Shown here: piece by piece, positions 23,245 to 32,616 of the stretch
Layout of the letters: each line of letters opens with the position of its first letter
How positions within the stretch are numbered: position 1 is the stretch's first letter
From: Geobacter sp.
Lineage (GTDB): Bacteria; Desulfobacterota; Desulfuromonadia; Geobacterales; Pseudopelobacteraceae
Length of the DNA: 33,038 bases
NCBI GenBank assembly: GCA_009886055.1
Contig: VFJM01000025.1
Span: 1 to 33,038, forward strand
Reading direction: 5' to 3'
Program-made: the position numbers and the translations under genes
The notes under the pieces: generated by a model
Told to the model about the DNA's origin: nothing
The model's database searches: none
The model's input: the letters and a program-made list of their open reading frames with translations, nothing else

Positions 23245-24048
23245 TCATTCCTGGCAGGTGCGGCAGTAAACAGTGCTCCGCCCCCCGAGCCTGATCTCGT
23301 CAAGGAGCTCTCCGCAGCCGGGGCACGGTTTCCCCCCCCGTCCGTAGACCTTGAAGAGCTGCGGATAATAGGCGACCGTTTCCTCTGCTACCAGGCAGGC
23401 ATCCCCCTCACCGATCGAATCTTCCAGCACCTCACGGATAACCACAGCCAGTTCTGTACACTCCTGGAGTGTCATCGTCCCGGCGGCACGGTCCGGGCGG
23501 ATGCGGGCACGGAACAGCGCCTCGTTGGCGTATATGTTCCCCACCCCGGCCACGACGCCGCTATTCATGATCAGCTGTTTAACCGCAACCCTCCGACCCC
23601 TGCTGGTCGCAAAGAGGTATGTACCGTCGAAGGCGCCGCTGAGCGGTTCCGGGCCGATCTCTGCCAGGAGCGGGTGCTGCAGCGGGTCACCGGTAAGCCA
23701 GGCAACGATGCCGAATTTGCGCGGATCGTGGAAACGGAGCAGCCGGCCATCGTCAAAAATGAAGTCGAGATGATCGTGTTTCCCCGGCGGAGATGTTCCG
23801 CGGAGCAGCCGCAGGAAGCCGGTCATCCCCAGGTGCACGAGCAGCCAGCCGCTTCCGCAGTCGAACAGCAGGTACTTCCCCCGCCGGTCGATGCCGCGCA
23901 CGGTCCGTCCCGGCAGGATCTTCGCCAACTCCGCAGGGACCGGGAGCCGGAGCTGCCTTACGCGCAGCACCACCTGCTTAAAGCTCTTTCCCACCAGCTC
24001 CCGTTCCAACCGGCGGCGGGTTACTTCAACTTCCGGGAGTTCGGGCAC
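23245..24048 (-). CDS. mutM: Formamidopyrimidine-DNA glycosylase
   Basis: PELPEVEVTRRRLE N-terminus, GVGNIYANEALFRARI, C-terminal zinc finger CPGCGELLDEIRLGGRSTVYCRTCQ. Confidence 0.96.
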   Translation of the reverse strand: MPELPEVEVTRRRLERELVGKSFKQVVLRVRQLRLPVPAELAKILPGRTVRGIDRRGKYLLFDCGSGWLLVHLGMTGFLRLLRGTSPPGKHDHLDFIFDDGRLLRFHDPRKFGIVAWLTGDPLQHPLLAEIGPEPLSGAFDGTYLFATSRGRRVAVKQLIMNSGVVAGVGNIYANEALFRARIRPDRAAGTMTLQECTELAVVIREVLEDSIGEGDACLVAEETVAYYPQLFKVYGRGGKPCPGCGELLDEIRLGGRSTVYCRTCQE

Positions 24049-24078
24049 AGCACCTCCAATAGCTGATTTTGCTGCCGC

Positions 24079-25326
24079 CTACTCCCTCTTCAGCAGATAC
24101 CGACGCAGCCAGTCCAGAGCCGTCCATGCCGTCAGTGTACGGATCTCGTCCCGGTTCCCGCTGAACTGGAAGCGTTTGGTCCAGCAGCCGTCTGATGCCG
24201 CAAGCGAAATGTAGACAGTGCCAACCGGCTTCTCTTCGCTGCCGCCATCCGGCCCGGCAATCCCGGTGACCGCCAACCCAAGGTCACTCCCTGAAGCCAT
24301 CCGGACACCCTTGGCCATCGCCGAGGCACATTCGGAGCTGACGGCACCGGAGCTGTTCAGCAGTTCGGCCGGAACCCCCAGCAGTCGCACTTTTGCATCA
24401 TTCGAATAGGTCACCACTCCTTCGTAAAAATACCGGGAACTGCCGGAAATATCGGTGATCCTCTTTGCCAGCAAACCGCCGCTGCACGACTCCGCCAAAG
24501 AGAGCGTCAGGCAACGTTCACGAAACAGCTCCGCCACAGCTTCGTCCATGCTGATATCGCCCGATGAGAAGCAATACTCCTTCAATCGCTCCCGCACGGT
24601 GCGAACCGCCGGCACAAGAAGCTCTGTGGCCGCATCGTCATTGTCCGCTTCACCCCGCAACGTCACTTTTATCCAGGGGTACGTGACGCAAATTCCAAGT
24701 GTGAGCCCCTGTTCCGGCATGGCTATTCCCAGAAGCAATTCATCAACTTCCGCCTCACACGGTCCGAACAGGTTCAGGGCGGCAGTGCGGATAACCCGCT
24801 TGTGTGGAACCCTTTCCAGGATGAAGGGGATAACCGTGTCACGCAGCATGACGATCATCTCGGACGGTACGCCGGGCAGGAAAAACATGAAACAGCCGGT
24901 ATGCATCAGATGAAAACCGCAGGCGGTTCCGTTGGGATTCGGGATCAGAGCAGACTTGGTCGGAATCATGGACTGCTTGTCACTCAAAGGGCAGACGATC
25001 AGGGTTTCCAGCTTGCTTGACATCAGGCGGACATGGGCGCGCGCCTCTTCATGAATGACCAGACGCCGGCCGGTGGCTCGCGCCGCAGCCCGCGACGTCA
25101 GATCATCAGCCGTAGGGCCGAGACCTCCGGTTACGATGATCGCATCGCTGACCCTCCCGAGGTCGTTAAGCGCTCCGATGATATCCGGTTCGTTGTCGCC
25201 GACCGTAAGGTGCCGCTGAACGCGCAACCCTTCCGCAAGCAGCATGGAAGCAATCGTCCCGGCATTCGTATCGGTCAACTGGCCGCAGATCAGTTCATCA
25301 CCGATGCTCAACGTTGAAATTCTCAT
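24079..25326 (-). CDS. cinA: CinA family protein (competence/damage-inducible, with C-terminal nicotinamide-nucleotide amidase domain)
   Basis: [44 protein letters not shown]-terminal [33 protein letters not shown]. Confidence 0.94.
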   Translation of the reverse strand: MRISTLSIGDELICGQLTDTNAGTIASMLLAEGLRVQRHLTVGDNEPDIIGALNDLGRVSDAIIVTGGLGPTADDLTSRAAARATGRRLVIHEEARAHVRLMSSKLETLIVCPLSDKQSMIPTKSALIPNPNGTACGFHLMHTGCFMFFLPGVPSEMIVMLRDTVIPFILERVPHKRVIRTAALNLFGPCEAEVDELLLGIAMPEQGLTLGICVTYPWIKVTLRGEADNDDAATELLVPAVRTVRERLKEYCFSSGDISMDEAVAELFRERCLTLSLAESCSGGLLAKRITDISGSSRYFYEGVVTYSNDAKVRLLGVPAELLNSSGAVSSECASAMAKGVRMASGSDLGLAVTGIAGPDGGSEEKPVGTVYISLAASDGCWTKRFQFSGNRDEIRTLTAWTALDWLRRYLLKRE

Positions 25327-26504
25327 GATTCAGACGCTCCTTTGCTCTGAAGCAGCTCCATGACCTCAAGGCAGGGGATTCCCTTTTCGCGGGCGATCCG
25401 GCGACAATCCTCGTATTCAGGGGATCTGCGCAGTACTTTCCCGCTAGAATCAATAACCTCTTTAAACCGGACTGTGCCAAATCCGGTCGGCTGTTCGACA
25501 ATCCGCCGCTGCAGAACAATGCGATCAGCCCGGTAATAGCGCAGACCGATGGCTGTTGTCTCGCTCAGCAGCAGCTGAGACAACTGATCAAGCTGCCCCG
25601 GGCGGCAGAGAAACGACACCATCACGCCGGGACGACCCTTCTTCATCTGGATCGGCGTAAAGTAGGCGTCCAGAGCCCCACCTTCGAAGAGACGTTCCAT
25701 GGCGTACCCAAGCAGTTCCGGAGTAGAGTCGTCTATATTTGTCTCGGCAACGATCACGTCATCGTTATTTTTGTCATCAGCTCCGGAGTGCCCCAGAAAG
25801 GCCCGCAGAATATTGGGGCAATCAGCGAAATCTTTCCCTCCGGCGCCGCACCCTGTCTTTTCCAGGACCATTGCCGGCTGCTTCCCAAACCCGCTGGCCA
25901 GAGCCGCCACAATGGCTGCGCCGGTCGGAGTTACCCGTTCTCCCGGCCCACACTCGCCATGCACTGCCAATCCTTTCAGAAGCTCGGCCGTGGCCGGGGC
26001 CGGCACCGGCAGGCGCCCGTGGGATGTCTCGACAAAACCGCTACCGAGCGGCAGCGCTGCGGCATAGACCGTCTTGACCCCCAGAAACTCCAGACATATC
26101 GCGGTCCCGACGATATCAATGATAGAGTCAATAGCCCCGACCTCATGAAAATGGACCTCTTCGATGGCGACACCATGCACCAAAGCCTCAGCCTCGGCCA
26201 GCCGGCGGAAGATCAGTCGCGCCCGCTCTTTGACCGGCTCGGCCAAACTGCTTCCGGAGATCAGGTCATCGATCCCGGCATAGTGCCGGTGAGTATGGTG
26301 GTCATGCACCGCCACGTCAAATTTCAGAGCCGGTATCTGCTGCCGCTCCGTTCGACTGGTTGAGAGTTCGTAAGAGCCTGGCGGGAGTCCCAGTTTGTCC
26401 AGCTCGGCGCTCAGGTGCTCCAGCGGCACACCCAGATCAAGCAGCGCAGCAACCGTCATATCGCCGGAGATTCCGGTGTAGCAATCGAGATATAAAATAG
26501 TCAT
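25323..26504 (-). CDS. larC: LarC: nickel-pincer cofactor (P2TMN) nickel insertion protein
   Basis: [86 protein letters not shown] overlap with cinA. Confidence 0.94.
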   Translation of the reverse strand: MTILYLDCYTGISGDMTVAALLDLGVPLEHLSAELDKLGLPPGSYELSTSRTERQQIPALKFDVAVHDHHTHRHYAGIDDLISGSSLAEPVKERARLIFRRLAEAEALVHGVAIEEVHFHEVGAIDSIIDIVGTAICLEFLGVKTVYAAALPLGSGFVETSHGRLPVPAPATAELLKGLAVHGECGPGERVTPTGAAIVAALASGFGKQPAMVLEKTGCGAGGKDFADCPNILRAFLGHSGADDKNNDDVIVAETNIDDSTPELLGYAMERLFEGGALDAYFTPIQMKKGRPGVMVSFLCRPGQLDQLSQLLLSETTAIGLRYYRADRIVLQRRIVEQPTGFGTVRFKEVIDSSGKVLRRSPEYEDCRRIAREKGIPCLEVMELLQSKGASES

Positions 26505-26611
26505 AGCGGTGGATTCCCGTTATTCAAGTTGTTTGAAGCGTATTCAACTTCGTAGAATGAGCTTTTTTACTGCTTTCCAATCCTCAACAGCTGGCGGCAA
26601 TGTGTCCATGA

Positions 26612-26640
26612 CAATTCTCGACGCAGTGCATTGAGAATTG
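26612..26640. repeat. Perfect 8-bp inverted repeat in the larC-proximal intergenic region
   Basis: CAATTCTC (26612-26619) / GAGAATTG (26633-26640), 13-nt spacer. Confidence 0.5.
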
Positions 26641-26894
26641 GGAATGCCTGATAGAATGAACGCATATTTCAGAGGTTTGAACGATCAAAACCTTTGCCAT
26701 GCCTGGAACTCAGCTCGCTGGAGGCAGGGGCGGGTTGCTTAGATCGCGTCATTGGTGTCCTTGATTGATTCATAGGGTAAAGAATCTAACAAATGAAATG
26801 GAATTAGACTTTGCGTCTAAATAAAAAAGTATTTGGATATCAGTCCGTTAACTGTTTAATAACGAGTTAGTAACTGTGCCGTCTAAATAAGCGG

Positions 26895-28304
26895 TTAAGC
26901 CCAAAACGGTACATAACTGCGGTATCTGAGCGAAGTAATAGTCGGGTCAGCCAGCTTGACAATCTCGGCTTCCATCGAATCCCGAATTACCCGTGACACG
27001 GATTCTGTTTTCTTCTCCGGTAACTTGAAGCGGTCTCGCAAGCTTTGGTTGGTCATCTTCTGGTTCATGACATATCTGAGGCAACAGTGCTGATAACAAG
27101 CCCTGATACGATCATTACGATCCATCTCTTCAAATTCTTTATGTGAGAAAAGAATCGCCTTTGTGTGTCGCTCGCCAACTCGGAAATCAGGAGCAGGAAG
27201 TTGGTACACTTCAGCGGCATGAATTACCTTGTCTATGCCACTCCCTTTTTCCTCGCAAATCCCCATACGTCTCATCAAGTCGGCAAGACGCTCATTACGT
27301 GATTGATATTCGTCGATAAAACGTTCGGGAGGGATAAACGGTTTGCCGGGGTTTGCTATCTCGATACGATCAGAATAGATTTCGATCATAACGGAACTGC
27401 CGCTTTCCATGAAGTCCTGATGGATGAGGGCGTTTGCCACCAGTTCCCGGATAGCTATCTCCGGAAACATCTTTACCTCATGGCGTAGAGCGGTTTCGAT
27501 CACCTCATTTGTGGGGATCTGTCCGTTGACAAAATCTATCAAACCCTCAAAACCTACGGCATACCCTTTGATGCCCGGTTTATCCAGACGGGTGTTCATT
27601 TTGCTTGTGCCGTCATACACAATGACTCGTGGTGCTTTGCGGGCAAGATCGGGGAATTCGTCAAGCCGTTTTGCAAGTAGAATTGCACCCAGATTGGTTA
27701 TGTCCCAATGTTCGCCTTGCCTGATGATCAGCCGTTCCCGTTCAAAACGATCCAGAACACCTTCCCGGTTAGCCGGATAAGGGAGTTTGAGCAGGTCAAA
27801 GTAGCTTTGAGAGTCCAACAGTCTGACCACATCGTCAGCGCTGCATTCCTTCAAGGTGTTTTGCGCCAACCAGTCCGCTTTGCCTTCATTGAAGATGCAG
27901 CGTAACCGGTCTTCTGTCATGGAAACGGTATCTTCGGTGGAACGCATCAAATAAGCGCCTTCAAACTGGTACGCAGTTCCTGCCGGTCGTGACGGGATGT
28001 GAAAGACAACTACCCGGCCATCGGGATGACTTACCTCTTCCACATCAACCCGGAGACGCAGCTTTTCAAATATCTTTGCTTGAATATCGCCAGGATTGGT
28101 GAATGCATTGCTGCCGACGACACGGCGGGGCAGCTTGTCGGTCACACCAAGGACAAACCTGCCGCCACCCTCATTCGCCAATGCTACGCAGTATCGATAT
28201 AGTTTGGTAGTGTCGTACTGGTTCTTGGCTTCCTTGAATTCAAGATGTTCGTCTTCGCGTGGCGCTGATATGAGGCTTTCAAGTTCAGGAATGCTGGTGC
28301 TCAT
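26895..28304 (-). CDS. Schlafen AlbA_2 domain plus GHKL-type ATPase (COG2865-like) and C-terminal winged helix-like region
   Basis: EDEHLEFKEAKNQYD...YCVALANEGGGRFVLGV (AlbA_2); EIAIRELVANALIHQDFMESGSSVMIEIYSDRIEIANPGKPF (HATPase_c_4-like); ATGA overlap with upstream gene. Confidence 0.85.
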   Translation of the reverse strand: MSTSIPELESLISAPREDEHLEFKEAKNQYDTTKLYRYCVALANEGGGRFVLGVTDKLPRRVVGSNAFTNPGDIQAKIFEKLRLRVDVEEVSHPDGRVVVFHIPSRPAGTAYQFEGAYLMRSTEDTVSMTEDRLRCIFNEGKADWLAQNTLKECSADDVVRLLDSQSYFDLLKLPYPANREGVLDRFERERLIIRQGEHWDITNLGAILLAKRLDEFPDLARKAPRVIVYDGTSKMNTRLDKPGIKGYAVGFEGLIDFVNGQIPTNEVIETALRHEVKMFPEIAIRELVANALIHQDFMESGSSVMIEIYSDRIEIANPGKPFIPPERFIDEYQSRNERLADLMRRMGICEEKGSGIDKVIHAAEVYQLPAPDFRVGERHTKAILFSHKEFEEMDRNDRIRACYQHCCLRYVMNQKMTNQSLRDRFKLPEKKTESVSRVIRDSMEAEIVKLADPTITSLRYRSYVPFWA

Positions 28305-31300
28305 GGCTCACCTTCTACTACTGTCTCATCAGATTGCTCAGTCCAGTCAGGCCATTGAAACTCCAGCCGCAGCGCTACTTCCTGTATCCAGTGTGGGATA
28401 CGTCCTTGCCGCTGCTTGGCATATTTCTGCCAATTAGTTTTCCAATCCAGGCTCTCAACAGCGTCCGGGGCATACTTGGCACGCCACGCTACTGCGCATA
28501 GCCAGTATGGTTGAGAATCATTTCTACCTGCTTGCGACAATTCATCCCAAGGTGCAATAACCTGTTCCATAAGTTCATCACGCTTTGTAGGAAGCGTAGA
28601 ACAGCATGCCTGCACAAAGGAGCAGCATATCTGAATAGGTCGTTGACGATGGGATGGAATATTCAGTGCTGTGCTATGAATTTGTGCCAAGTCATCGCTT
28701 TTGACAGAATAAGTAACAAGCATACTGAGTAGAATTTGAACGCAGTAGCTGTTGGACAGATCTTCGGTAAATCGTGCTGTGGCTTTCTGGACCAGCCGTT
28801 GACGTATTTCTAGCGCTTGCTCAGCATACCCAAGAGACCTTTCGTATTGTCCAACATCTATCAAGCGGATTGCATAGTTGTTTAATGACATTGCAAAATC
28901 GGGGTCGAAGCGATCTGGATTTTTCTGGGCCAGCCTTTTGTATATTTCAAAGGCATGACAGGCATGCTCCAAAGCTACTTCAACTTGCCCAATATCACTT
29001 AAGTAGATTGCACTGTTACTTAAGGATGTTGCATAGTCGGATTCGAAACGTTCAGGATTCTTATCTGCCAGTCGTTTGTTGATTTCAAGTGCCTGCTTGA
29101 TGTGGTCAAAGGCTTCTTTGTACTGTCCATTGTCTCTCAAACTACTCGCATAATTGTTTAAAGACCTTGCATAGTCGGGTTCGAAACGATCCGGTTTTCC
29201 CTGGGCCAGTTTTTTATGTAGTTCCAAAGCTTGGAAGGCGCGATCCAGAGCTGCTTCGTCTTGCCCTGCATCGCTCAAGTAGCTTGAAAGGTTGCTCAAG
29301 GAAATAGCATAATGTGACTCGTAACGATCAGGATGCTTCTCGGCCAACCGTTTATCGATTTCTAATGCTAGCAAGGCATGAACTAAAGCCTCTTCATTTT
29401 GTCCAGCGCCATTTAGGCGTGCTGCATAATTTCCTAGTGTCATCGCATGATCAGATTCGTAGCGGTTTGGATATTTCTGTGCAAGTCGTTTGTTGATTTC
29501 CAATGCTTGACGTGTATGATCCAAAGCCACTTCGTCTTGTCCGGCATCATCCAGGCGATTAGCGTAGTTATTTATTGATTTCGCATAATCGAGCGAAAAA
29601 CACTCCGGATTCAAAGGATGTAATTTTTTAAAAAGATTATATGCCTCTCGGGCAAAATCAAGTGCCTGCTCATCACGTCCTACCCAATGAAGTGATACGG
29701 AATAATTAATAATTACTCCTGCGTAACGAGCAAGTAACTCCGGTTTTTTATTTTTTTCCAATGTTTGTCGAGCTTTATTAACGAGAAACTCTTTTACCGC
29801 ACACCCCAGTTCTGCAAGTTGTACTGATTCCTGTTGTAAATGTGGATCCAGCAAACCTACGACCTGGCTTTTTGCCGCTGGTCCTAATCGAGCAAAAGCA
29901 GCTTCCGCCGCAGCCGGTAAATATCCTGCGGTCTCAATAACTACAGTCAATATTTCCTGATAACAATGAGCAAAATTGCGAGTTAAGGCATCTGTCAGTG
30001 TCTCGTGCAAATCTGGACGCTTGTCTGACAGCCGAGCTAGAACAGTTAAAGAATGACGTCGAATTTTCTGAGAAGCGGAACTTGAGAGAACAGCATCCAG
30101 CAAGCGAGGAGCATCAGAACCAACTAAAGCTTGTGCTACCAGAGCCTCACCAAGCAGATCAGGGCGTACCGCCTGCAAGCCTTGTTTTCCGGGGTAAAGT
30201 GGCACCAATGCTTTGAACAGAGAGTTGAAATCTGCTGGACTAAGGGTAGTTCCCCCCATTTTATTCCAAAACATCTGGGCATCTTTCGGTGTGGCAAAGC
30301 CGCCAGCCAAGGTGGTCAGCGCCAATAATTGCTGGGCATGCTGTTCCGGTTCGCTGAAGGTGAAATGGGCAAGCAAGCGGCTCCAGTAGCGGCGTTCGTG
30401 GTTGAGCAGCGCCTTAGTCAACCCCTCGGCGGTGGTCGGGCGTTCACCGTGCAGCGCCAACAGGGCTGCCATTTGCAAATAGAGCGGGCGGCCAAAATGA
30501 TCTCCCGCCAGTTCGGGCGTTACATCCGGTGCGCTCACCCCCAAGGCATCGGCAAAGGCGGTCAATGCCTGGCGATAGGCATGGCGACGGTCATCTTCTT
30601 CAGCGTGGAGCGGCGGCAGGGTATATGGTCCTGTCGTAGCATAGCCGGAGAGCAGAGCCTCGCAGTGCGGGTCTTTGCTCGGCAGATTGTCCCACCATTC
30701 CCCGCCATCACGGGCCAGTAACAATAGCCGGACTGGATGATTGCCGGGGTTTTGCACGATGGCTTTGAGCAGGGCGAGCAAAACTTGCTGCCGGGTTTCG
30801 GCATAATCGATGACAACCAAAACGGGCATATCGAATGTACGAAGCTGCTGCCAGGCACCTGTCATCTCCCGTTGTTCCAATTGGGCATCCAGTAACCCGG
30901 TATGCCAGTTTGCAATTGATCGTTGCTGGCATAGTTCCAAAGCCAAACGGGTCTTGCCCAAGCCACCCGCTCCGGTGATCAGTCGTACTGCATGCGGCCA
31001 CTGGTTATCGTCGAGCCAGTTATGTAAAGCGTCTAGATCGGGTTGACGAGCAGAGTCAAAAGGCACCAGTGCTTCTTCCGCCCGCAGCAACTGGCTGTCG
31101 GCCATACCACCACCAGCTTTCCATTGCTTTACCGGCATCTGTAACGGTGAAGATATGGTCGTGGCGGATTGGGAGGGGGGCGTGGGAGCGCTCAGTACCG
31201 ATGCTATCTGTTCGGGGGTAACTGGCGGCAAACTCCCTTTCTGCAATGTCCAGCCGAACGCCTCCACAGCGTCCTCCGCGCAATTGGGCCACGAGAACTT

Positions 31301-32497
31301 TGCAAGATTATTACGCAACCTACCTGCTATGCTACGAGCTTTCTCCGGCTTGTGCGCGATCTCTGTAAGCTTGGCAACAACTGTCGGCAGATCATCCTTA
31401 TGGAAATACGGATTATTGCTTGAAGCACGTACGCTAATCGAGTGCACTTCGTTGTCAAGATCCAATTCATCCAATAGCCGGTATACACCGCTGTTTTCAC
31501 TGATGATCAGCGGAACGCCCGCTGCAATTGCTTCCCATGCCGTAAGTCCGAAACCTTCATGCCAGGACGGCATCATCGCCACGCTCGAACCGCTCAAGTC
31601 GGCATAAAGCATCTGCCGATCCTGTGTAAAAGGTAAGGCATGGAGGTTAATTACTCGTTGTGCATATTCTTCCGCAAACTGCTTAAGTTCTGTTTCAGGA
31701 TTTATTTGGTTATCCTGGAGGGATGGAGATTCAAGATCGACACCGCGCAATACCAGCTTGGGTTCTTTACAGAGGCCATCCGGCATGTTTTTATCACATG
31801 CTTCACGGTGGGCCTGGGCAAAGGCAGCAATACCGAGATGTCCCTGTTTAATCCGAGCCGCGTCATCACTGAGCCGACCGCTGAGAAATGCGGTGAACTT
31901 CTTAGGCGGCTCACGAAGCGATATTTCAGCAAGTCCCGGTATCAACATGTAAACCGGTTTTGCAGCCTCAATCATATCACTCAATGCATCGCGCAAGAGT
32001 GGACCTATTGCCAGAGCAATATCGGCCTGCCTGAAAAGCGTTGTTTGCTCTTCGACTTTTGTTCTGGCTGTTGCTGAATCTTCGGCATACGACTCATAGT
32101 GATCGTAGCTCATATGATGTATCAGGGCAGAACGTCCTCCAGCCAGTTTTGCCGCTGCAATGGCTGCCACGCCGGTGATTCTGTCATGTCCTAACCATAC
32201 AGTATTGCCTAGTTCAAAAGTGATTTCACGGCGCTTTAATTCATCAATAGCTACCTGCGCATGAGCTTCGGAAAACAGCTTGTCCGCGGGAGAGTAGGGA
32301 AGAGGCACAAGAGTTACATATGCATTGCGGGCTTCCTCAATCTCTTCAGGTGTGGCGCTTGTCACAACACAAACAAGTTGCGCTCCGAGATAATAGGCAA
32401 TACCAAAATGATGCAGAAAGTCGGTATTAAAGCAATTGATGCCGCCGTATTTGCTTCCCCATTGTGTGGCAAAAGAAATTAGTGTGTGCACGTTCAC
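28301..32497 (-). CDS. Large GT4-like glycosyltransferase / STAND-type P-loop NTPase / TPR fusion protein
   Basis: GT4: KYGGINCFNTDFLHHFG, SGRLSDDAARIKQG, E-x7-E EGFGLTAWE (31532-31558). NTPase: Walker A GAGGLGKT (30950-30973), Walker B-like MPVLVVIDYAETR, LLLLARDGGEWW. TPR array 28742-29707. GTG start. Confidence 0.85.
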   Translation of the reverse strand: MNVHTLISFATQWGSKYGGINCFNTDFLHHFGIAYYLGAQLVCVVTSATPEEIEEARNAYVTLVPLPYSPADKLFSEAHAQVAIDELKRREITFELGNTVWLGHDRITGVAAIAAAKLAGGRSALIHHMSYDHYESYAEDSATARTKVEEQTTLFRQADIALAIGPLLRDALSDMIEAAKPVYMLIPGLAEISLREPPKKFTAFLSGRLSDDAARIKQGHLGIAAFAQAHREACDKNMPDGLCKEPKLVLRGVDLESPSLQDNQINPETELKQFAEEYAQRVINLHALPFTQDRQMLYADLSGSSVAMMPSWHEGFGLTAWEAIAAGVPLIISENSGVYRLLDELDLDNEVHSISVRASSNNPYFHKDDLPTVVAKLTEIAHKPEKARSIAGRLRNNLAKFSWPNCAEDAVEAFGWTLQKGSLPPVTPEQIASVLSAPTPPSQSATTISSPLQMPVKQWKAGGGMADSQLLRAEEALVPFDSARQPDLDALHNWLDDNQWPHAVRLITGAGGLGKTRLALELCQQRSIANWHTGLLDAQLEQREMTGAWQQLRTFDMPVLVVIDYAETRQQVLLALLKAIVQNPGNHPVRLLLLARDGGEWWDNLPSKDPHCEALLSGYATTGPYTLPPLHAEEDDRRHAYRQALTAFADALGVSAPDVTPELAGDHFGRPLYLQMAALLALHGERPTTAEGLTKALLNHERRYWSRLLAHFTFSEPEQHAQQLLALTTLAGGFATPKDAQMFWNKMGGTTLSPADFNSLFKALVPLYPGKQGLQAVRPDLLGEALVAQALVGSDAPRLLDAVLSSSASQKIRRHSLTVLARLSDKRPDLHETLTDALTRNFAHCYQEILTVVIETAGYLPAAAEAAFARLGPAAKSQVVGLLDPHLQQESVQLAELGCAVKEFLVNKARQTLEKNKKPELLARYAGVIINYSVSLHWVGRDEQALDFAREAYNLFKKLHPLNPECFSLDYAKSINNYANRLDDAGQDEVALDHTRQALEINKRLAQKYPNRYESDHAMTLGNYAARLNGAGQNEEALVHALLALEIDKRLAEKHPDRYESHYAISLSNLSSYLSDAGQDEAALDRAFQALELHKKLAQGKPDRFEPDYARSLNNYASSLRDNGQYKEAFDHIKQALEINKRLADKNPERFESDYATSLSNSAIYLSDIGQVEVALEHACHAFEIYKRLAQKNPDRFDPDFAMSLNNYAIRLIDVGQYERSLGYAEQALEIRQRLVQKATARFTEDLSNSYCVQILLSMLVTYSVKSDDLAQIHSTALNIPSHRQRPIQICCSFVQACCSTLPTKRDELMEQVIAPWDELSQAGRNDSQPYWLCAVAWRAKYAPDAVESLDWKTNWQKYAKQRQGRIPHWIQEVALRLEFQWPDWTEQSDETVVEGEP
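28742..29707 (-). repeat. Seven tandem 46-aa TPR units (138-bp period) inside the STAND protein gene
   Basis: Units begin NYSVSLHW, NYANRLDD, NYAARLNG, NLSSYLSD, NYASSLRD, NSAIYLSD, NYAIRLID; the equivalent base sits at 28894, 29032, 29170, 29308, 29446, 29584 (exactly 138 apart). Confidence 0.9.
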
Positions 32498-32522
32498 CCC
32501 ACCTGGATAATGAAGTTGTTCG

Positions 32523-32551
32523 ATTGTAAATAGCTGTTATTTCAACACCAA
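32523..32551 (-). promoter_or_regulatory. Candidate promoter for the GT-STAND/Schlafen gene pair
   Basis: Minus strand TTGGTG-N17-TACAAT ending about 26 bp upstream of the GTG start; -35 weak. Confidence 0.3.
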
Positions 32552-32616
32552 ATAAATTCCCTGACTATTTTCAACGGGCTAGAATATAGGCTGGTAATTC
32601 CAACGTCAATCCACCC

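Noticed and set aside
26804-26824. TTAGAC-TTTGC-GTCTAA hairpin as a terminator for the Schlafen gene
   Set aside because: On the minus strand the stem is followed by TTCC, not a U-tract; only 6 bp of AT-rich stem.
28742-29707. 138-bp repeats considered as a CRISPR or DNA satellite
   Set aside because: The repeats stay in frame as 46-aa TPR units with no alternating repeat/spacer pattern.
26505-32616. Transposase, integrase or tRNA att site marking the insert as a mobile element
   Set aside because: No recombinase ORF and no tRNA-like sequence found at either edge; mobility remains inferred only.
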